From contig CAJYVD010000004.1 of assembly GCA_913778495.1 (NCBI GenBank), positions 62,001-126,000 of the forward strand: a stretch of 64,000 nt of DNA, given 5' to 3'. The translations under genes and the position numbers were made by a program. Source of the stretch: an uncultured Pantoea sp. (lineage in GTDB: Bacteria; Pseudomonadota; Gammaproteobacteria; Enterobacterales; Enterobacteriaceae). The notes under the pieces were generated by a model that ran no database searches, was not told the DNA's origin, and worked only from the letters and a program-made list of their open reading frames with translations. Shown one piece after another: positions 1 to 6,963 of this stretch. Numbering within the stretch: the stretch's first letter is position 1; the number at the start of each line of letters is the position of its first letter.

Positions 1-145
1 AGCCTGCTTCAGACTCTTGCGGTTTGCCATCACTGATGATGGTACGGCCATCATTAGTATGGATTGCGTAACTGGTACGTGTACAACCTGTCAGCGCGGA
101 AAGCGCAACGATCGCAGCAAAGGTGCAGAAAAAGATCTTTTTCAT
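1..145 (-). CDS. YgdI/YgdR-family lipoprotein, C-terminus cut by window edge
   Basis: Reading leftwards from an ATG at 145, the frame encodes a basic start, a hydrophobic signal segment and a lipobox ending in L-T-G-C, so the mature protein should be lipid-anchored at the cell envelope. After the Cys comes the family hallmark N-D-G-R-T-I-I-S-D-G-K-P, as in E. coli YgdI and YgdR, which are about 75 aa. Only the first 48 residues lie in the window. The next gene upstream is a paralogue on the same strand, so the two look like a tandem duplication. The function of the family is not known. Confidence 0.75.
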   Translation of the reverse strand, partial: MKKIFFCTFAAIVALSALTGCTRTSYAIHTNDGRTIISDGKPQESEAG

Positions 146-160
146 GACGTCATCCTTTTA

Positions 161-394
161 TCAGTTATTAAGTTCACTCATGTTGGAAATTTCATCACGG
201 TTAATTTGCTCGGTCTTGCCCGATTGTGCATCTTTGTAAGAAACAAGCCCCGTGTCATCATCAACTTTAGGTTTGCCATCCGTTACAATTGTTCTGCCAT
301 CCGTAGTTTTAATAGCCTGATTGGAAGAGCAAGCACTCAGCGTTAAAGCAACGGTTGACGCCAAGATCAGCGTCAAGAGTGTATTTTTTTTCAT
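161..394 (-). CDS. YgdI/YgdR-family small lipoprotein
   Basis: A 77-residue protein with a type II signal peptide: Lys-rich start, hydrophobic run, then L-S-A-C with the predicted lipidated Cys at about residue 22. The mature part carries D-G-R-T-I-V-T-D-G-K-P and a later V-S-Y-K-D-A motif followed by Q-I-N-R, closely matching E. coli YgdI/YgdR in length and motif order. It lies 15 bp upstream of a paralogue on the same strand, so the two are probably co-transcribed. It is an envelope lipoprotein of unknown role. The ATG at 394 is the only sensible start because it begins the signal peptide. Confidence 0.8.
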   Translation of the reverse strand: MKKNTLLTLILASTVALTLSACSSNQAIKTTDGRTIVTDGKPKVDDDTGLVSYKDAQSGKTEQINRDEISNMSELNN

Positions 395-551
395 CTCAAC
401 TTCCCTACTGTAATCATCCAGTTAAAATCGATTTCTTTAGTAGTATAGGCAAGCATGACAAAAATGCCTGGCACACTGGTGCTAAAAGTGCGGTAAATCC
501 TCACTTGTAAGACTTATTACTCAGTCTCGTGTCGCATGCAAAAAACCCTTA

Positions 552-579
552 TTGTGCGTTTCCCTGAGCGCGATATAAT
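552..579 (+). promoter_or_regulatory. Possible sigma-70 promoter with perfect -10
   Basis: A perfect TATAAT at 574-579 lies 16 bp after TTGTGC at 552-557, a weak -35. The -10 box overlaps the first ATG of the following AriR-like gene. If this promoter is real, that ATG cannot be the start codon and translation must begin further in. Inference from motif match only. Confidence 0.35.
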
Positions 580-808
580 GGGGATATACCTAATAAGCGG
601 AGCGCATCTGAAAAGCAAAGAAGAGGAACTCTCCCTGATCCACGAAGTGGTCGGCAAAGCACTTACGCGCGTGCTTGAACCTGGAGAGACGGTAAACATC
701 CATCAGCTTATTGGCGCGTTATATCGCCTGAGTGTTCGCAGTGAAAATCCTGATATTCGAATGGCCTGTGAAAAAGCCATTGAGCAGCTTGCTAAAAAAT
801 TAAATTAA
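578..808 (+). CDS. AriR/YmgB-like small biofilm regulator
   Basis: A small acidic-then-helical protein of about 76 residues. The core has an L-K-S-K-E-E-E-L start, a V-x-x-A-L-x-x-V-L-x-x-G-E-x-V-N helix-turn and a final helix with R-M-A-C-E-K-A-I-E. This follows the pattern of E. coli YmgB/AriR, whose relatives act as connectors on the RcsB phosphorelay and biofilm genes. The start is uncertain: the frame is open further upstream, the ATG at 578 has no good Shine-Dalgarno, and a GGAG at 599-602 precedes a CTG at 608. It is the first of nine related small genes in 6 kb. Family membership rests on motif spacing and context, so it is moderate. Confidence 0.55.
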   Translation: MGIYLISGAHLKSKEEELSLIHEVVGKALTRVLEPGETVNIHQLIGALYRLSVRSENPDIRMACEKAIEQLAKKLN

Positions 809-915
809 CGGCAGCTGTGCCAACAATGGATTTTCAAGGAAATATCTCTGGGCGTAGTCATCAGCTATGCGTGCATTGCGCGGCCATCCAAGACGTTTAC
901 GCATACGTGTACGCG

Positions 916-1140
916 CTACTCCTTGCCCAGAAGCTCAAGTGCATCAGTGCAGTGTATTGCTTCCTGTGGCCGATGAACCTGCTCAAGCCTGAGCAATAGC
1001 TGGTCGGTAAGCGCCTGACGATTGATTGGCCCGCCGTCATTAACGATCTCAATGACAAGTTCACCCACCAAGGTATGGAAAGCAGGCAGATTTTCGCTGT
1101 CATCATCGGTGGGTGAAAGTGGCGTTGACGGAATAGACAT
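916..1140 (-). CDS. YcgZ/YmgA-type small connector protein
   Basis: A 74-residue protein with a variable acidic N-terminus. A core follows reading F-H-T-L-V-G-E-L-V-I-E-I-V, then G-G-P-I-N-R-Q-A-L and L-L-L-R-L-E-Q. The G-E-x-V-x-E-I-x-x-x-G-x-x-[LI]-[NS]-R arrangement matches YcgZ, a small RcsB-pathway connector controlled by BluR in E. coli. The start at 1140 is chosen because a GAGGG sits 5 bases upstream; the open frame extends to 1215 but lacks a ribosome site. It is transcribed away from bluF, with a 515-bp spacer between them. The exact subfamily is uncertain. Confidence 0.55.
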   Translation of the reverse strand: MSIPSTPLSPTDDDSENLPAFHTLVGELVIEIVNDGGPINRQALTDQLLLRLEQVHRPQEAIHCTDALELLGKE

Positions 1141-1655
1141 ATTGCCCTCGCGAAAATAAATCCTCTTGGTCAATGAATTATAGTCGAGCAGGATACAAAA
1201 TAACGGCATTAACACGTTTCACCGCTCAAATTGAATGGAAGAAATGGCCGCTTTACATTTAACAAAACTTATGTGGCGATTTGAGTCAAATGCTGGAAAA
1301 ATCAGAATACTAAAAAAACATCTCTTTAATCATTGCGTTAAACCCACCTCCAAATCCCAAGCGCACTATAAAAATAATATCATTTAACATTCCTTAACCG
1401 CCACTTACGTACTACCTCTCATTTTGATGAAATTATTCGTTATCAAGAGTGACTACGCGATCACATAATTAAACGGTTAACGGCTCCAAAAAAAGCAGTG
1501 TAAGAACATTTAAGGGCATGGTGAAAAAATCCTGGAATAGACAAACGGTAGTAGGATTCATCTGACGTTAAGCTATAGCCTAAAAAGTTAGGTATCGGTC
1601 TGCTTTAAGGGCTGGTAAAGTATCTGCATACAATCATCATAAAACGGAGCATATT
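1141..1655. other. AT-rich intergenic region upstream of bluF
   Basis: No gene is visible. The stretch separates two divergent genes and is notably AT-rich. It contains a short inverted repeat CCTAA-aaag-TTAGG at 1579-1592, extended by AT on both sides, about 65 bp before the bluF start. This could be an operator for bluF but matches no motif I know. No TGTACA element of the kind found before ycgZ was seen here. Confidence 0.4.
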
Positions 1656-2813
1656 ATGCTAACGACAATTATTTATCGCAGCCACCTGTCGGACGATGTG
1701 CCTGTAAAAATTCTTCCCGCGATGGTCGAGAAAGCCAGCGCGTTGAACGCTAGCCACCAAGTGACCGGCATTTTACTGTTTAACGGTACGCATTTTTTCC
1801 AGATCCTTGAAGGGCCTGAAGAAGGTGTGTTGGCCATTTACGCGCGTATCTGCGCAGACAACCGGCACCATAATATCGTTGAGTTAATGCGTGATTACTC
1901 ACCGTCTCGCCGTTTCGGTAATGCGGGTATGGAATTGTTCGACCTGCGTAAACATGACCACGCTACGGTTTTACAAGCCGTGCTGGATCGTGGAACCTCA
2001 AAATATCGCCTGACCTATGACGATCGAGGCTTACAGTTCCTGCGCACGTTTGTAGAGTCTCGCGAAAAAGAGAACTACTTCGAAGTCCTGCCCACTAATT
2101 ATTGGACGTTTATTCCTGAACAGACCGAGTTGATTCAAGGTGGCAACGGCATGACTTTTCGTCCGGTTGTCGACCCGCTCGGACGCAAGGTAAAAGCTAT
2201 CCAGGCAATTCCCAACATACAGCCTGGCTTGCAGGGCGAGGAAAGATATCAGCACGATCTGCAAGCGGTAACTGAGGCTTTAATCAGCGCAGGCCGCACC
2301 TGCCCGGACGGCATGCCACTTTATGTAAGCATTCTTCCCATGACGTTGGTCACCTTGCCGAACGCTTTTAATCAAATCGTTCAGGCGATCGATATAGCCG
2401 GACTGGTGCCTGAGCAGGTGATCCTTGGCGTGAGTGAAACAGAAGTGATCTCGCAGCTTGATGCCTTTTCCAGTGCCGTCAGACAGCTGAAGCAGGTTGG
2501 TATCAGTATCTCTATCGATAATTTTGGTGATGGGTCTGCCGGATTGTCGCTGCTGGCGCATATTCAGCCCGATCGCGTTCGTATTGATGCGAGCATTATT
2601 CGTGATATTCATCGCAGCGGCCCGAAACAAGCTGTGGTACAGGCGGTGATCCGCTGCTGTTCAGCGCTTGAGATCAACGTCATTGCCGCCGGTATCGAAC
2701 GACCGGAAGAGTGGATGTGGCTTGAAGCCGCTGGCGTGATTGATTTTCAGGGCAACCTCTTTAATCCTGAAGGTGCAGCGGTTGCCTGGCCAGAGTACCG
2801 TGATGCGATATAA
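1656..2813 (+). CDS. bluF: BLUF blue-light sensor with degenerate EAL domain
   Basis: This is a 385-residue blue-light receptor of the BluF (YcgF) type, close to the 403 aa of E. coli. The BLUF domain fills roughly residues 1-95. It keeps Tyr7, Asn31 and Gln49, which bind and switch flavin, and a Met at 92. The C-terminal part aligns with an EAL phosphodiesterase but has lost catalytic signatures. There is no E-A-L, D-D-F-G is D-N-F-G, and the E-G-V-E region reads A-G-I-E, as expected for BluF, which does not hydrolyse c-di-GMP. In E. coli, light-activated BluF binds the repressor BluR and frees it from the ycgZ promoter. Here the small target genes follow directly and a broken bluR lies 4 kb away. 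GGAG stands 8 bases before the ATG. Confidence 0.92.
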   Translation: MLTTIIYRSHLSDDVPVKILPAMVEKASALNASHQVTGILLFNGTHFFQILEGPEEGVLAIYARICADNRHHNIVELMRDYSPSRRFGNAGMELFDLRKHDHATVLQAVLDRGTSKYRLTYDDRGLQFLRTFVESREKENYFEVLPTNYWTFIPEQTELIQGGNGMTFRPVVDPLGRKVKAIQAIPNIQPGLQGEERYQHDLQAVTEALISAGRTCPDGMPLYVSILPMTLVTLPNAFNQIVQAIDIAGLVPEQVILGVSETEVISQLDAFSSAVRQLKQVGISISIDNFGDGSAGLSLLAHIQPDRVRIDASIIRDIHRSGPKQAVVQAVIRCCSALEINVIAAGIERPEEWMWLEAAGVIDFQGNLFNPEGAAVAWPEYRDAI

Positions 2814-2832
2814 CTGAATGTCAGATGTGACT

Positions 2833-2855
2833 AAAAGGGCCTGCGCGGCCCTTTT
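2833..2855 (+). terminator. Rho-independent terminator after bluF
   Basis: Perfect 9-bp arms AAAAGGGCC and GGCCCTTTT around a TGCGC loop, 20 bp after the bluF stop. The stem ends in a T run on + and an A run on the other strand, so it could work in both directions. Confidence 0.85.
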
Positions 2856-3056
2856 ACTTCATTGTAAACTGTGCTCATCTGCACTCTCGCCTGCATAACC
2901 ATCGCCCATTTTGGCTGAAAACGTTTAAAAACGCTTCTAGCCCGCAGACTGTTGGCAACGAAGATTGGAATGCGTGGAATTTAACATTACTCAGCTCCCC
3001 TTTCGTTTACACTCACCAATGAGGAATAATGCCCACTATAATCAGGAGAAAACGCG

Positions 3057-3305
3057 ATGCTCAGTGACAAGCGTCTACAGTATATTTCAGATCATCCCGA
3101 AGAAAATGCACCAGAATCCGTTGAAATGGCTCAGGAAATATTGCGCTATCGTCGTGCGTTAGCTGAACCTCTAGCGGTGATTGAACCCTTGGGCATGAAA
3201 TATGTTGAAGATGGAAACGGGGCCATGGTGTGGCCGGCGCGTTATCGCGATCACAAAGATATTTTTCTTTATCGACTCGATGAAGCCCTGATCAAAGGCG
3301 ATTAA
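3057..3305 (+). CDS. Hypothetical 82-aa protein
   Basis: An 82-residue charged protein opening M-L-S-D-K-R-L-Q-Y-I followed by H-P-E-E-N-A-P-E-S-V-E-M-A. An alternating hydrophobic middle (A-V-I-E-P-L-G-M-K-Y-V) and a charged C-terminus follow. AGGAG lies 9 bases before the ATG, supporting this start. The opening resembles short proteins encoded in phage early regions, but I cannot name a family with confidence. It has no signal peptide, membrane segment or zinc ligands. It stands between bluF and the small connector genes yet does not share their core motif, so it is probably unrelated to them. Confidence 0.6.
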   Translation: MLSDKRLQYISDHPEENAPESVEMAQEILRYRRALAEPLAVIEPLGMKYVEDGNGAMVWPARYRDHKDIFLYRLDEALIKGD

Positions 3306-3418
3306 TTTATTGATAGATATATACTTTACTATCTTTAATAGAACGGAACGCCTGATTGGGTGCCTCTGTTCTTGCATTGTGATAATCTCTATGCCCGAAT
3401 TAGTCGCCGGACCTGTCC

Positions 3419-3685
3419 ATGAATAGCCACTTTGAAGAAAAAATGACGGAAATTATCATTGGCGAGGCTGTGACGTCGCTGTTGGATTCTCACGCTTCGA
3501 TTACCTGGGTCGCGCTGCTGAACAAGCTACACATCGCCCTTGATAAAGAAACCGATGAAGTGCGCATTCGAGCTGTGTTTCGGGCTATCGAGGATGTCAG
3601 AAAAGAGATGCGTCTAAAGTCTGGTGGTGACCTGAACAACGCGTCATTTAAAGAAAAAGAGCCGAGCCAAGAGAAGTTTCATTGA
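3419..3685 (+). CDS. YmgA-like small connector protein
   Basis: 88 residues. The core M-T-E-I-I-I-G-E-A-V-T-S-L-L matches the I-G-x-A-V-x-x-L-L opening of YmgA-type proteins. A second helix (W-V-A-L-L-N-K-L-H) and a third (R-I-R-A-V-F-R-A-I-E-D-V) follow. A charged tail of about 20 residues is extra. E. coli YmgA acts with YcgZ and AriR through the Rcs system to alter colanic acid and curli. The ATG at 3419 has only a weak Shine-Dalgarno; a second ATG at 3443 starts right at the core. It runs in the same direction as the next small gene, with 90 bp between them, and shares a core with the minus-strand ymgA copy at 4410-4640. Confidence 0.6.
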   Translation: MNSHFEEKMTEIIIGEAVTSLLDSHASITWVALLNKLHIALDKETDEVRIRAVFRAIEDVRKEMRLKSGGDLNNASFKEKEPSQEKFH

Positions 3686-3775
3686 TAAGCAGCGGGGTGG
3701 CCTTATGCTGCCTGCGTTTCTATCAACGTATATTTTTGTTATACTGTATGCTTATCCACTACGGACGGAGGTCAT

Positions 3776-3973
3776 GTGAAGAATGACACCACCGCCGAAG
3801 ATATCTACGCCGTTATAGGAACGGTTGTGGCACGCCTTCTTAAGCCGGAGCAACACCTTACCCTTCATGAAATTACGACTGCCTTGCATATGATGGGGGA
3901 ACAGACCTCAGAGCATGCGGTTCGTGACGCCTGTCGCGCCGCTGTTGTTATGCTTTCAAAGCAAATGCACTAA
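3776..3973 (+). CDS. YmgA/AriR-like connector, GTG start
   Basis: A 65-residue protein: I-Y-A-V-I-G-T-V-V-A-R-L-L, then L-T-L-H-E-I-T-T-A-L and a last helix A-V-R-D-A-C-R-A-A-V-V-M-L. It is a minimal version of the three-helix YmgA/AriR fold. Translation must begin at the GTG at 3776, because the ATG two bases earlier is followed at once by TGA; a GGAGG at 3767-3771 sits at the right distance. A TATACT at about 3740 could be its -10. No tail or extra domain is present. The function is inferred from family resemblance and position among the other copies. Confidence 0.6.
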   Translation: MKNDTTAEDIYAVIGTVVARLLKPEQHLTLHEITTALHMMGEQTSEHAVRDACRAAVVMLSKQMH

Positions 3974-4028
3974 GGTCTCAGCTGCGCTGCACCTGCTGCA
4001 CCACTTGTCTGTAGCGCATACTGTTTTA

Positions 4029-4310
4029 TCAATATCCCGCGTCGTCATCCGGAGTGCGGCCCACCACAATCTCAAGTGCGTTACGTAATACATCCAGTTT
4101 CACCACATCCGTGGTGCTTTCCAACTCAGCAATGAGATATAACAAAATGGCCTTACTGGTCACTTTCTTACCATCAATGACAATGTCCCGAATGACGCTA
4201 TCCAGCACGGCAGTTTCAGCTGTCAAACGGTCACCTTCACTGCGGAAATGGTGGATCAGGTCTGCTTCGGCACTACTATGTTGGATATCTTGCTGCATTG
4301 CGTTTTCCAT
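4029..4310 (-). CDS. ariR: Biofilm regulator AriR (YmgB)
   Basis: About 93 residues, close to E. coli AriR (88 aa). The shared features are F-R-S-x-G-x-x-L-x-x-E-x-A-V-L, a short basic turn, I-L-x-x-L-I-x-x-L-E-x-T-x-D, and a closing helix D-V-L-R-N-A-L-E-I-V. AriR is a small dimeric helical protein linked to acid resistance and biofilm control. It is the last gene of a minus-strand set with ymgA-like and ycgZ genes, the same order as in E. coli. Starts at 4310 (ATG-GAA) and 4298 (ATG-CAG) are both possible; neither has a strong ribosome site. The E. coli fourth gene ymgC has no visible counterpart. Confidence 0.78.
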   Translation of the reverse strand: MENAMQQDIQHSSAEADLIHHFRSEGDRLTAETAVLDSVIRDIVIDGKKVTSKAILLYLIAELESTTDVVKLDVLRNALEIVVGRTPDDDAGY

Positions 4311-4409
4311 ATGACTAAGTCCGGTGTCCACCAATTACATGACACAGATGAAAGACAAATGCCCTGTCTCACCGCGCCTTAAATAAAAATTGCCTCTGAA
4401 ACACTGGGA

Positions 4410-4640
4410 TCAATATTTCTTGGTTAGCGAGGAGATCGGCGTCATCGACGCTGCGTGCTGAACTTCGTCCAATGCGATACGCAGCGCTTCTAGCCGATCT
4501 GGGTCCGATTCAAGATGGCCCATTGCACTTAAGCTTGCGCTCAAGTTTTTGGTGTCTACACGTCCCTCTTGTGCAAGCAGCCCAACTACGGCTTCGCCGA
4601 TCATGATATCGGTTAATTTTTCAAATTTACTTCTGTTCAT
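4410..4640 (-). CDS. ymgA: YmgA-like connector protein
   Basis: 76 residues. The core T-D-I-M-I-G-E-A-V-V-G-L-L is nearly the same as that of the 3419-3685 gene. A D-x-K-N-L-S-A-S-L helix and R-L-E-A-L-R-I-A-L-D-E-V follow. The start at 4640 is preceded by AAGGCGG. In E. coli, ymgA sits between ycgZ and ariR, is repressed by BluR and acts on the Rcs phosphorelay; the position here is the same. The gap to the ycgZ-like gene is 107 bp and to ariR about 100 bp, loose for an operon, but no terminator is visible between them. The symbol is given by synteny as much as by sequence. Confidence 0.65.
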   Translation of the reverse strand: MNRSKFEKLTDIMIGEAVVGLLAQEGRVDTKNLSASLSAMGHLESDPDRLEALRIALDEVQHAASMTPISSLTKKY

Positions 4641-4747
4641 ACTGCCGCCTTGCTGCTGTGTCACTCCTGACAAAGTGATAGGGCAGCCTTTCCAGACTTC
4701 CCCCTCTTCTCGGTGCTGAAGAGAAGCGGGCCGTGCCGCGACCAGGA

Positions 4748-4990
4748 TTAACGCTCAAACAGCATGCCGATAAGCGTTTGATAATGACGCTCTTCTTCCA
4801 GGCTGGACGCAACTTCTAAACGGCGCAGCAATTTTGTGCAGATCGCTTTACGGTTGAGATTCTTTCCGCTGCGCAAAATCTCTACTACAACCTGACCCAA
4901 CGTCTCTTGCTGCGTTGGCGCAGTGACTTTGTTGAAGTAGTGGGCGATGTCGCTGGCAGAATCTGGGAATTTCGTAATGTTCTGACGCAT
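4748..4990 (-). CDS. ycgZ: YcgZ, BluR-controlled connector
   Basis: 80 residues and strongly like E. coli YcgZ (78 aa): I-A-H-Y-F-N-K, then T-Q-Q-E-T-L-G-x-V-V-x-E-I-L, S-G-K-N-L-N-R-K-A-I-C-T-K-L-L-R-R-L-E, and the C-terminal H-Y-x-x-L-I-G-M-L-F. The ATG at 4990 is preferred because AGAGGTG lies 6 bases upstream; an in-frame GTG at 4999 sits inside that ribosome site. It is the first gene of the ycgZ-ymgA-ariR set. A promoter with a 19-bp spacer and a TGTACA-type inverted repeat lies about 50 bp upstream, as expected for control by a MerR-family repressor. Confidence 0.85.
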   Translation of the reverse strand: MRQNITKFPDSASDIAHYFNKVTAPTQQETLGQVVVEILRSGKNLNRKAICTKLLRRLEVASSLEEERHYQTLIGMLFER

Positions 4991-5040
4991 GGGTGACACC
5001 TCTAATGGTTAAAATATAATCTTGTCTGTCTGCCGCTAAA

Positions 5041-5071
5041 GTTATACAAGAAAAGCAAACTTGTACAGCAA
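5041..5071 (-). promoter_or_regulatory. Putative BluR/MlrA-type operator-promoter of ycgZ
   Basis: Read on the minus strand, TTGCTG and TATAAC are separated by 19 bp, the long spacer typical of MerR-family promoters. Within and around it lie TATACA (5043-5048) and TGTACA (5062-5067), an inverted repeat with 13 bp between the units. The related regulator MlrA is known, from memory, to bind paired TGTACA-type half-sites upstream of csgD. The element sits about 50 bp before the ycgZ start. Binding by BluR is inference. Confidence 0.55.
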
Positions 5072-5484
5072 TTGTGTTGATGTATCGTTTAAGACTTTGT
5101 GCATAAAATGCTAACCCAATTAATTCAACCACTTAAAATTAAAAGTGGTTTTTGAAATTCCTAAGGTTGTACAACTTTTTGCGTGCTTTAACGCTGTTCT
5201 TTGTTTTTTTCAGCGATGTTTAAATCAACAAATCTGACGCTTAATGGTGGGGGAGATGCATCGCGTAATAAAAATTTATGGAAGATGAGTAACGCCAATC
5301 CGGCTGATGGATGCAATCTATTTTAATGTGGCCTTACATAAGGTGAGATAGGTATCTGAAATACATGTTAGTTTTGTTGGCACTAAATTAATTACACTGA
5401 CTGTCGCAAATCATCGCTGTACACCGACCCCGTCCTCGTTTACTTTTGCCCACGCCTTCCCCTTTATGAACTTTAGGAAATTTA
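5072..5484. other. Intergenic region between two divergent ycgZ-type genes
   Basis: No gene is visible. It is AT-rich and holds two further TGTACA cores: TTGTACAAC at 5167-5175 and TGTACA at 5419-5424. Neither has a partner at the 13-bp spacing found before ycgZ. They could be weak half-sites for the same regulator or chance occurrences. Confidence 0.35.
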
Positions 5485-5724
5485 ATGCGACAGGACGGTT
5501 CACCACCGGAGAAAAGCAGCGGGCTGGTTGGCTACTTCAGTCGGGTCTCTCATCCCTCGCAAATCGCGATGCTGGGAAGGATTACGGTTGAAATTTTGCG
5601 TCAGGATAGGCGGCTTACGCGCACTGCGGTGTGTTTAAAATTGATTGGGCGCCTTGATGCGTCAGATAGCCATGAAGAGCAGCATCATTTGCGTGAGCTA
5701 CTGGCGATGCTTTTTTCGCGATAA
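5485..5724 (+). CDS. Second YcgZ-like connector protein
   Basis: 79 residues and a clear paralogue of the ycgZ product: both open M-R-Q and share G-x-x-x-Y-F, Q-x-x-x-L-G-R-I-T-V-E-I-L, L-T-R-T-A-V-C-L-K-L-I-G-R-L-D and a C-terminal L-L-A-M-L-F. Several Lys residues conserved in YcgZ are replaced by Arg, so it may have a different partner surface. AGGA lies 8 bases before the ATG. It is divergent from the ycgZ set, with about 490 bp between starts, and stands alone on its strand. A role as an Rcs-pathway connector is inferred from the family. Confidence 0.75.
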   Translation: MRQDGSPPEKSSGLVGYFSRVSHPSQIAMLGRITVEILRQDRRLTRTAVCLKLIGRLDASDSHEEQHHLRELLAMLFSR

Positions 5725-6028
5725 TTAGCACCAACGATTTACCCGTATTAGACGGACAATTCGTCCACCGATTATTTACCGGAATCTACCTCCCCTGATA
5801 TCTAACCTTATTTTTCCGCAGTCTGTTCTCACCGGAAACGCGCCGTGATTATCAGCACGTTACAGTGCACAAAACGATTAAACGTCTTGGCATTAACGCA
5901 CATACCAACTGCATTGAGGAGAGGCGTCATCCTTGACGTATATCTCCAGCCGGGTGCACGCACGCGCGCAACCTATGAGGTCATCTACGTCGTCGTAATC
6001 CGGCCAGAGCCGGCTACGTGTATAGGCG
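5725..6028. other. Intergenic region, nothing recognised
   Basis: About 300 bp between the convergent ends of two connector-type genes. I see no gene with a ribosome site, no strong hairpin and no motif shared with the other regulatory stretches. Confidence 0.4.
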
Positions 6029-6289
6029 TCAGTTCTTCTCGTCGTTCAGGCCTGCAAGTGTCTTGAGATAAGGCACATGCAGTACAGCCACTTCCGGTTG
6101 ATCAAAACTTCTTAGCCAGCTTCTGGCTTCAGAAATCTCAGACAACCGCGACGGGCTGCCACCCGCTTTAGCCATATAGCCGAGTTCCTCGATAAGTGAT
6201 TGAACGCTTATCTCTCTTTCGCTGAGCGCAAGGCTAAGCGCTGCTTCGCCAATAACCACGTGGCCTTTCTCGTCGTGTTGAATAGACAA
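6029..6289 (-). CDS. YmgA-like connector, TTG start
   Basis: 86 residues with the core H-V-V-I-G-E-A-A-L-S-L-A-L, a helix V-Q-S-L-I-E-E-L-G-Y-M, and R-L-S-E-I-S-E-A-R-S-W-L. A C-terminal extension of about 20 residues (A-V-L-H-V-P-Y-L-K-T-L) is not shared with the other copies. The start is a TTG at 6289, supported by AAAGGAGG six bases upstream and by the lack of any ATG before the core. It is the most divergent of the ymgA-type copies. It lies between the second ycgZ copy and the broken bluR and points leftwards like the ycgZ-ymgA-ariR set. Confidence 0.6.
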   Translation of the reverse strand: MSIQHDEKGHVVIGEAALSLALSEREISVQSLIEELGYMAKAGGSPSRLSEISEARSWLRSFDQPEVAVLHVPYLKTLAGLNDEKN

Positions 6290-6723
6290 ATGAAACCTCC
6301 TTTACACGTAAATGACAATCTCACGTCATACTGTAGTCACAACCGCGATTCTTGCAGCGTTAATATTCTTAAAGCGACCGCTATTAGGCTGATTTTTAGC
6401 TAACGCCTGAAATTTATTCAGAATTAAAATTGCCCTTTTCAAGCATTTCGCACACTGGCATACAGAGCACAGACCAAGTCACTATCACGCAGGTTAATGT
6501 TACGCGCACAAAAAGTTGTGTTGCTCAAAAAGTCTTTATTCATGCAACAATGATTAGGCAGAAAGATAATTTACGTTCATTAGCACTGCCGTTAATCAAG
6601 ACCCATCTTAATTTCGTTTCATGCTATCCGCGCAAGTAATTATCACGTACCAGAACCACATTTGACGATGACCGATTTAGCGCCTTCACTCAGGTTTCCT
6701 GGGTTAAAAGAAGGAAGCCGAAA
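6290..6723. other. Intergenic region upstream of a possible small membrane protein
   Basis: AT-rich, 434 bp. A 69-codon open frame at 6430-6639 has no ribosome site and a composition unlike a protein, so it is not counted as a gene. The right end carries the ribosome site of the 21-residue open frame that follows. Confidence 0.35.
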
Positions 6724-6789
6724 ATGACTGAACTCCTGCATATTATTTCCGTGGGTGCGATTGTGGCGGGCATTTACTTAATGGAGTAA
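6724..6789 (+). CDS. Possible 21-aa small membrane protein
   Basis: An ATG preceded by GAAGGAAG opens a frame of 21 codons: polar start M-T-E, a continuous hydrophobic stretch (L-L-H-I-I-S-V-G-A-I-V-A-G-I-Y-L) and an end M-E. This is the size and pattern of single-span small membrane proteins known in enterobacteria. It is followed within 45 bp by a perfect 15-bp hairpin. I cannot assign it to a named family. Chance remains possible at this length. Confidence 0.45.
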   Translation: MTELLHIISVGAIVAGIYLME

Positions 6790-6830
6790 TGAGAGGGTGA
6801 ATGGCAACAAACGAAACCGCGAGTTGGAAA

Positions 6831-6867
6831 CGGTCGCCTTCGCCGGTGCGCACGGCGAAGGCGACCG
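6831..6867. repeat. Perfect 15-bp inverted repeat (strong hairpin)
   Basis: Arms at 6831-6845 and 6853-6867 are fully complementary over 15 bp with a 7-base loop and are rich in GC. No T run follows on either strand, so it is not a classical Rho-independent terminator. It lies between the small membrane ORF and the 3' end of the bluR-like gene. Confidence 0.8.
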
Positions 6868-6963
6868 CGCGCAATGTGGATAAATATCTTGAACGACAAG
6901 CGCGATGTTGACGTCCCTAGAGATTAAACCGCAGGCGCTAAAAACGTGTGCGGCAGTGTGCTA

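Noticed and set aside
6430..6639. 69-codon open frame on the plus strand
   Set aside because: No ribosome site and a composition typical of AT-rich non-coding DNA.
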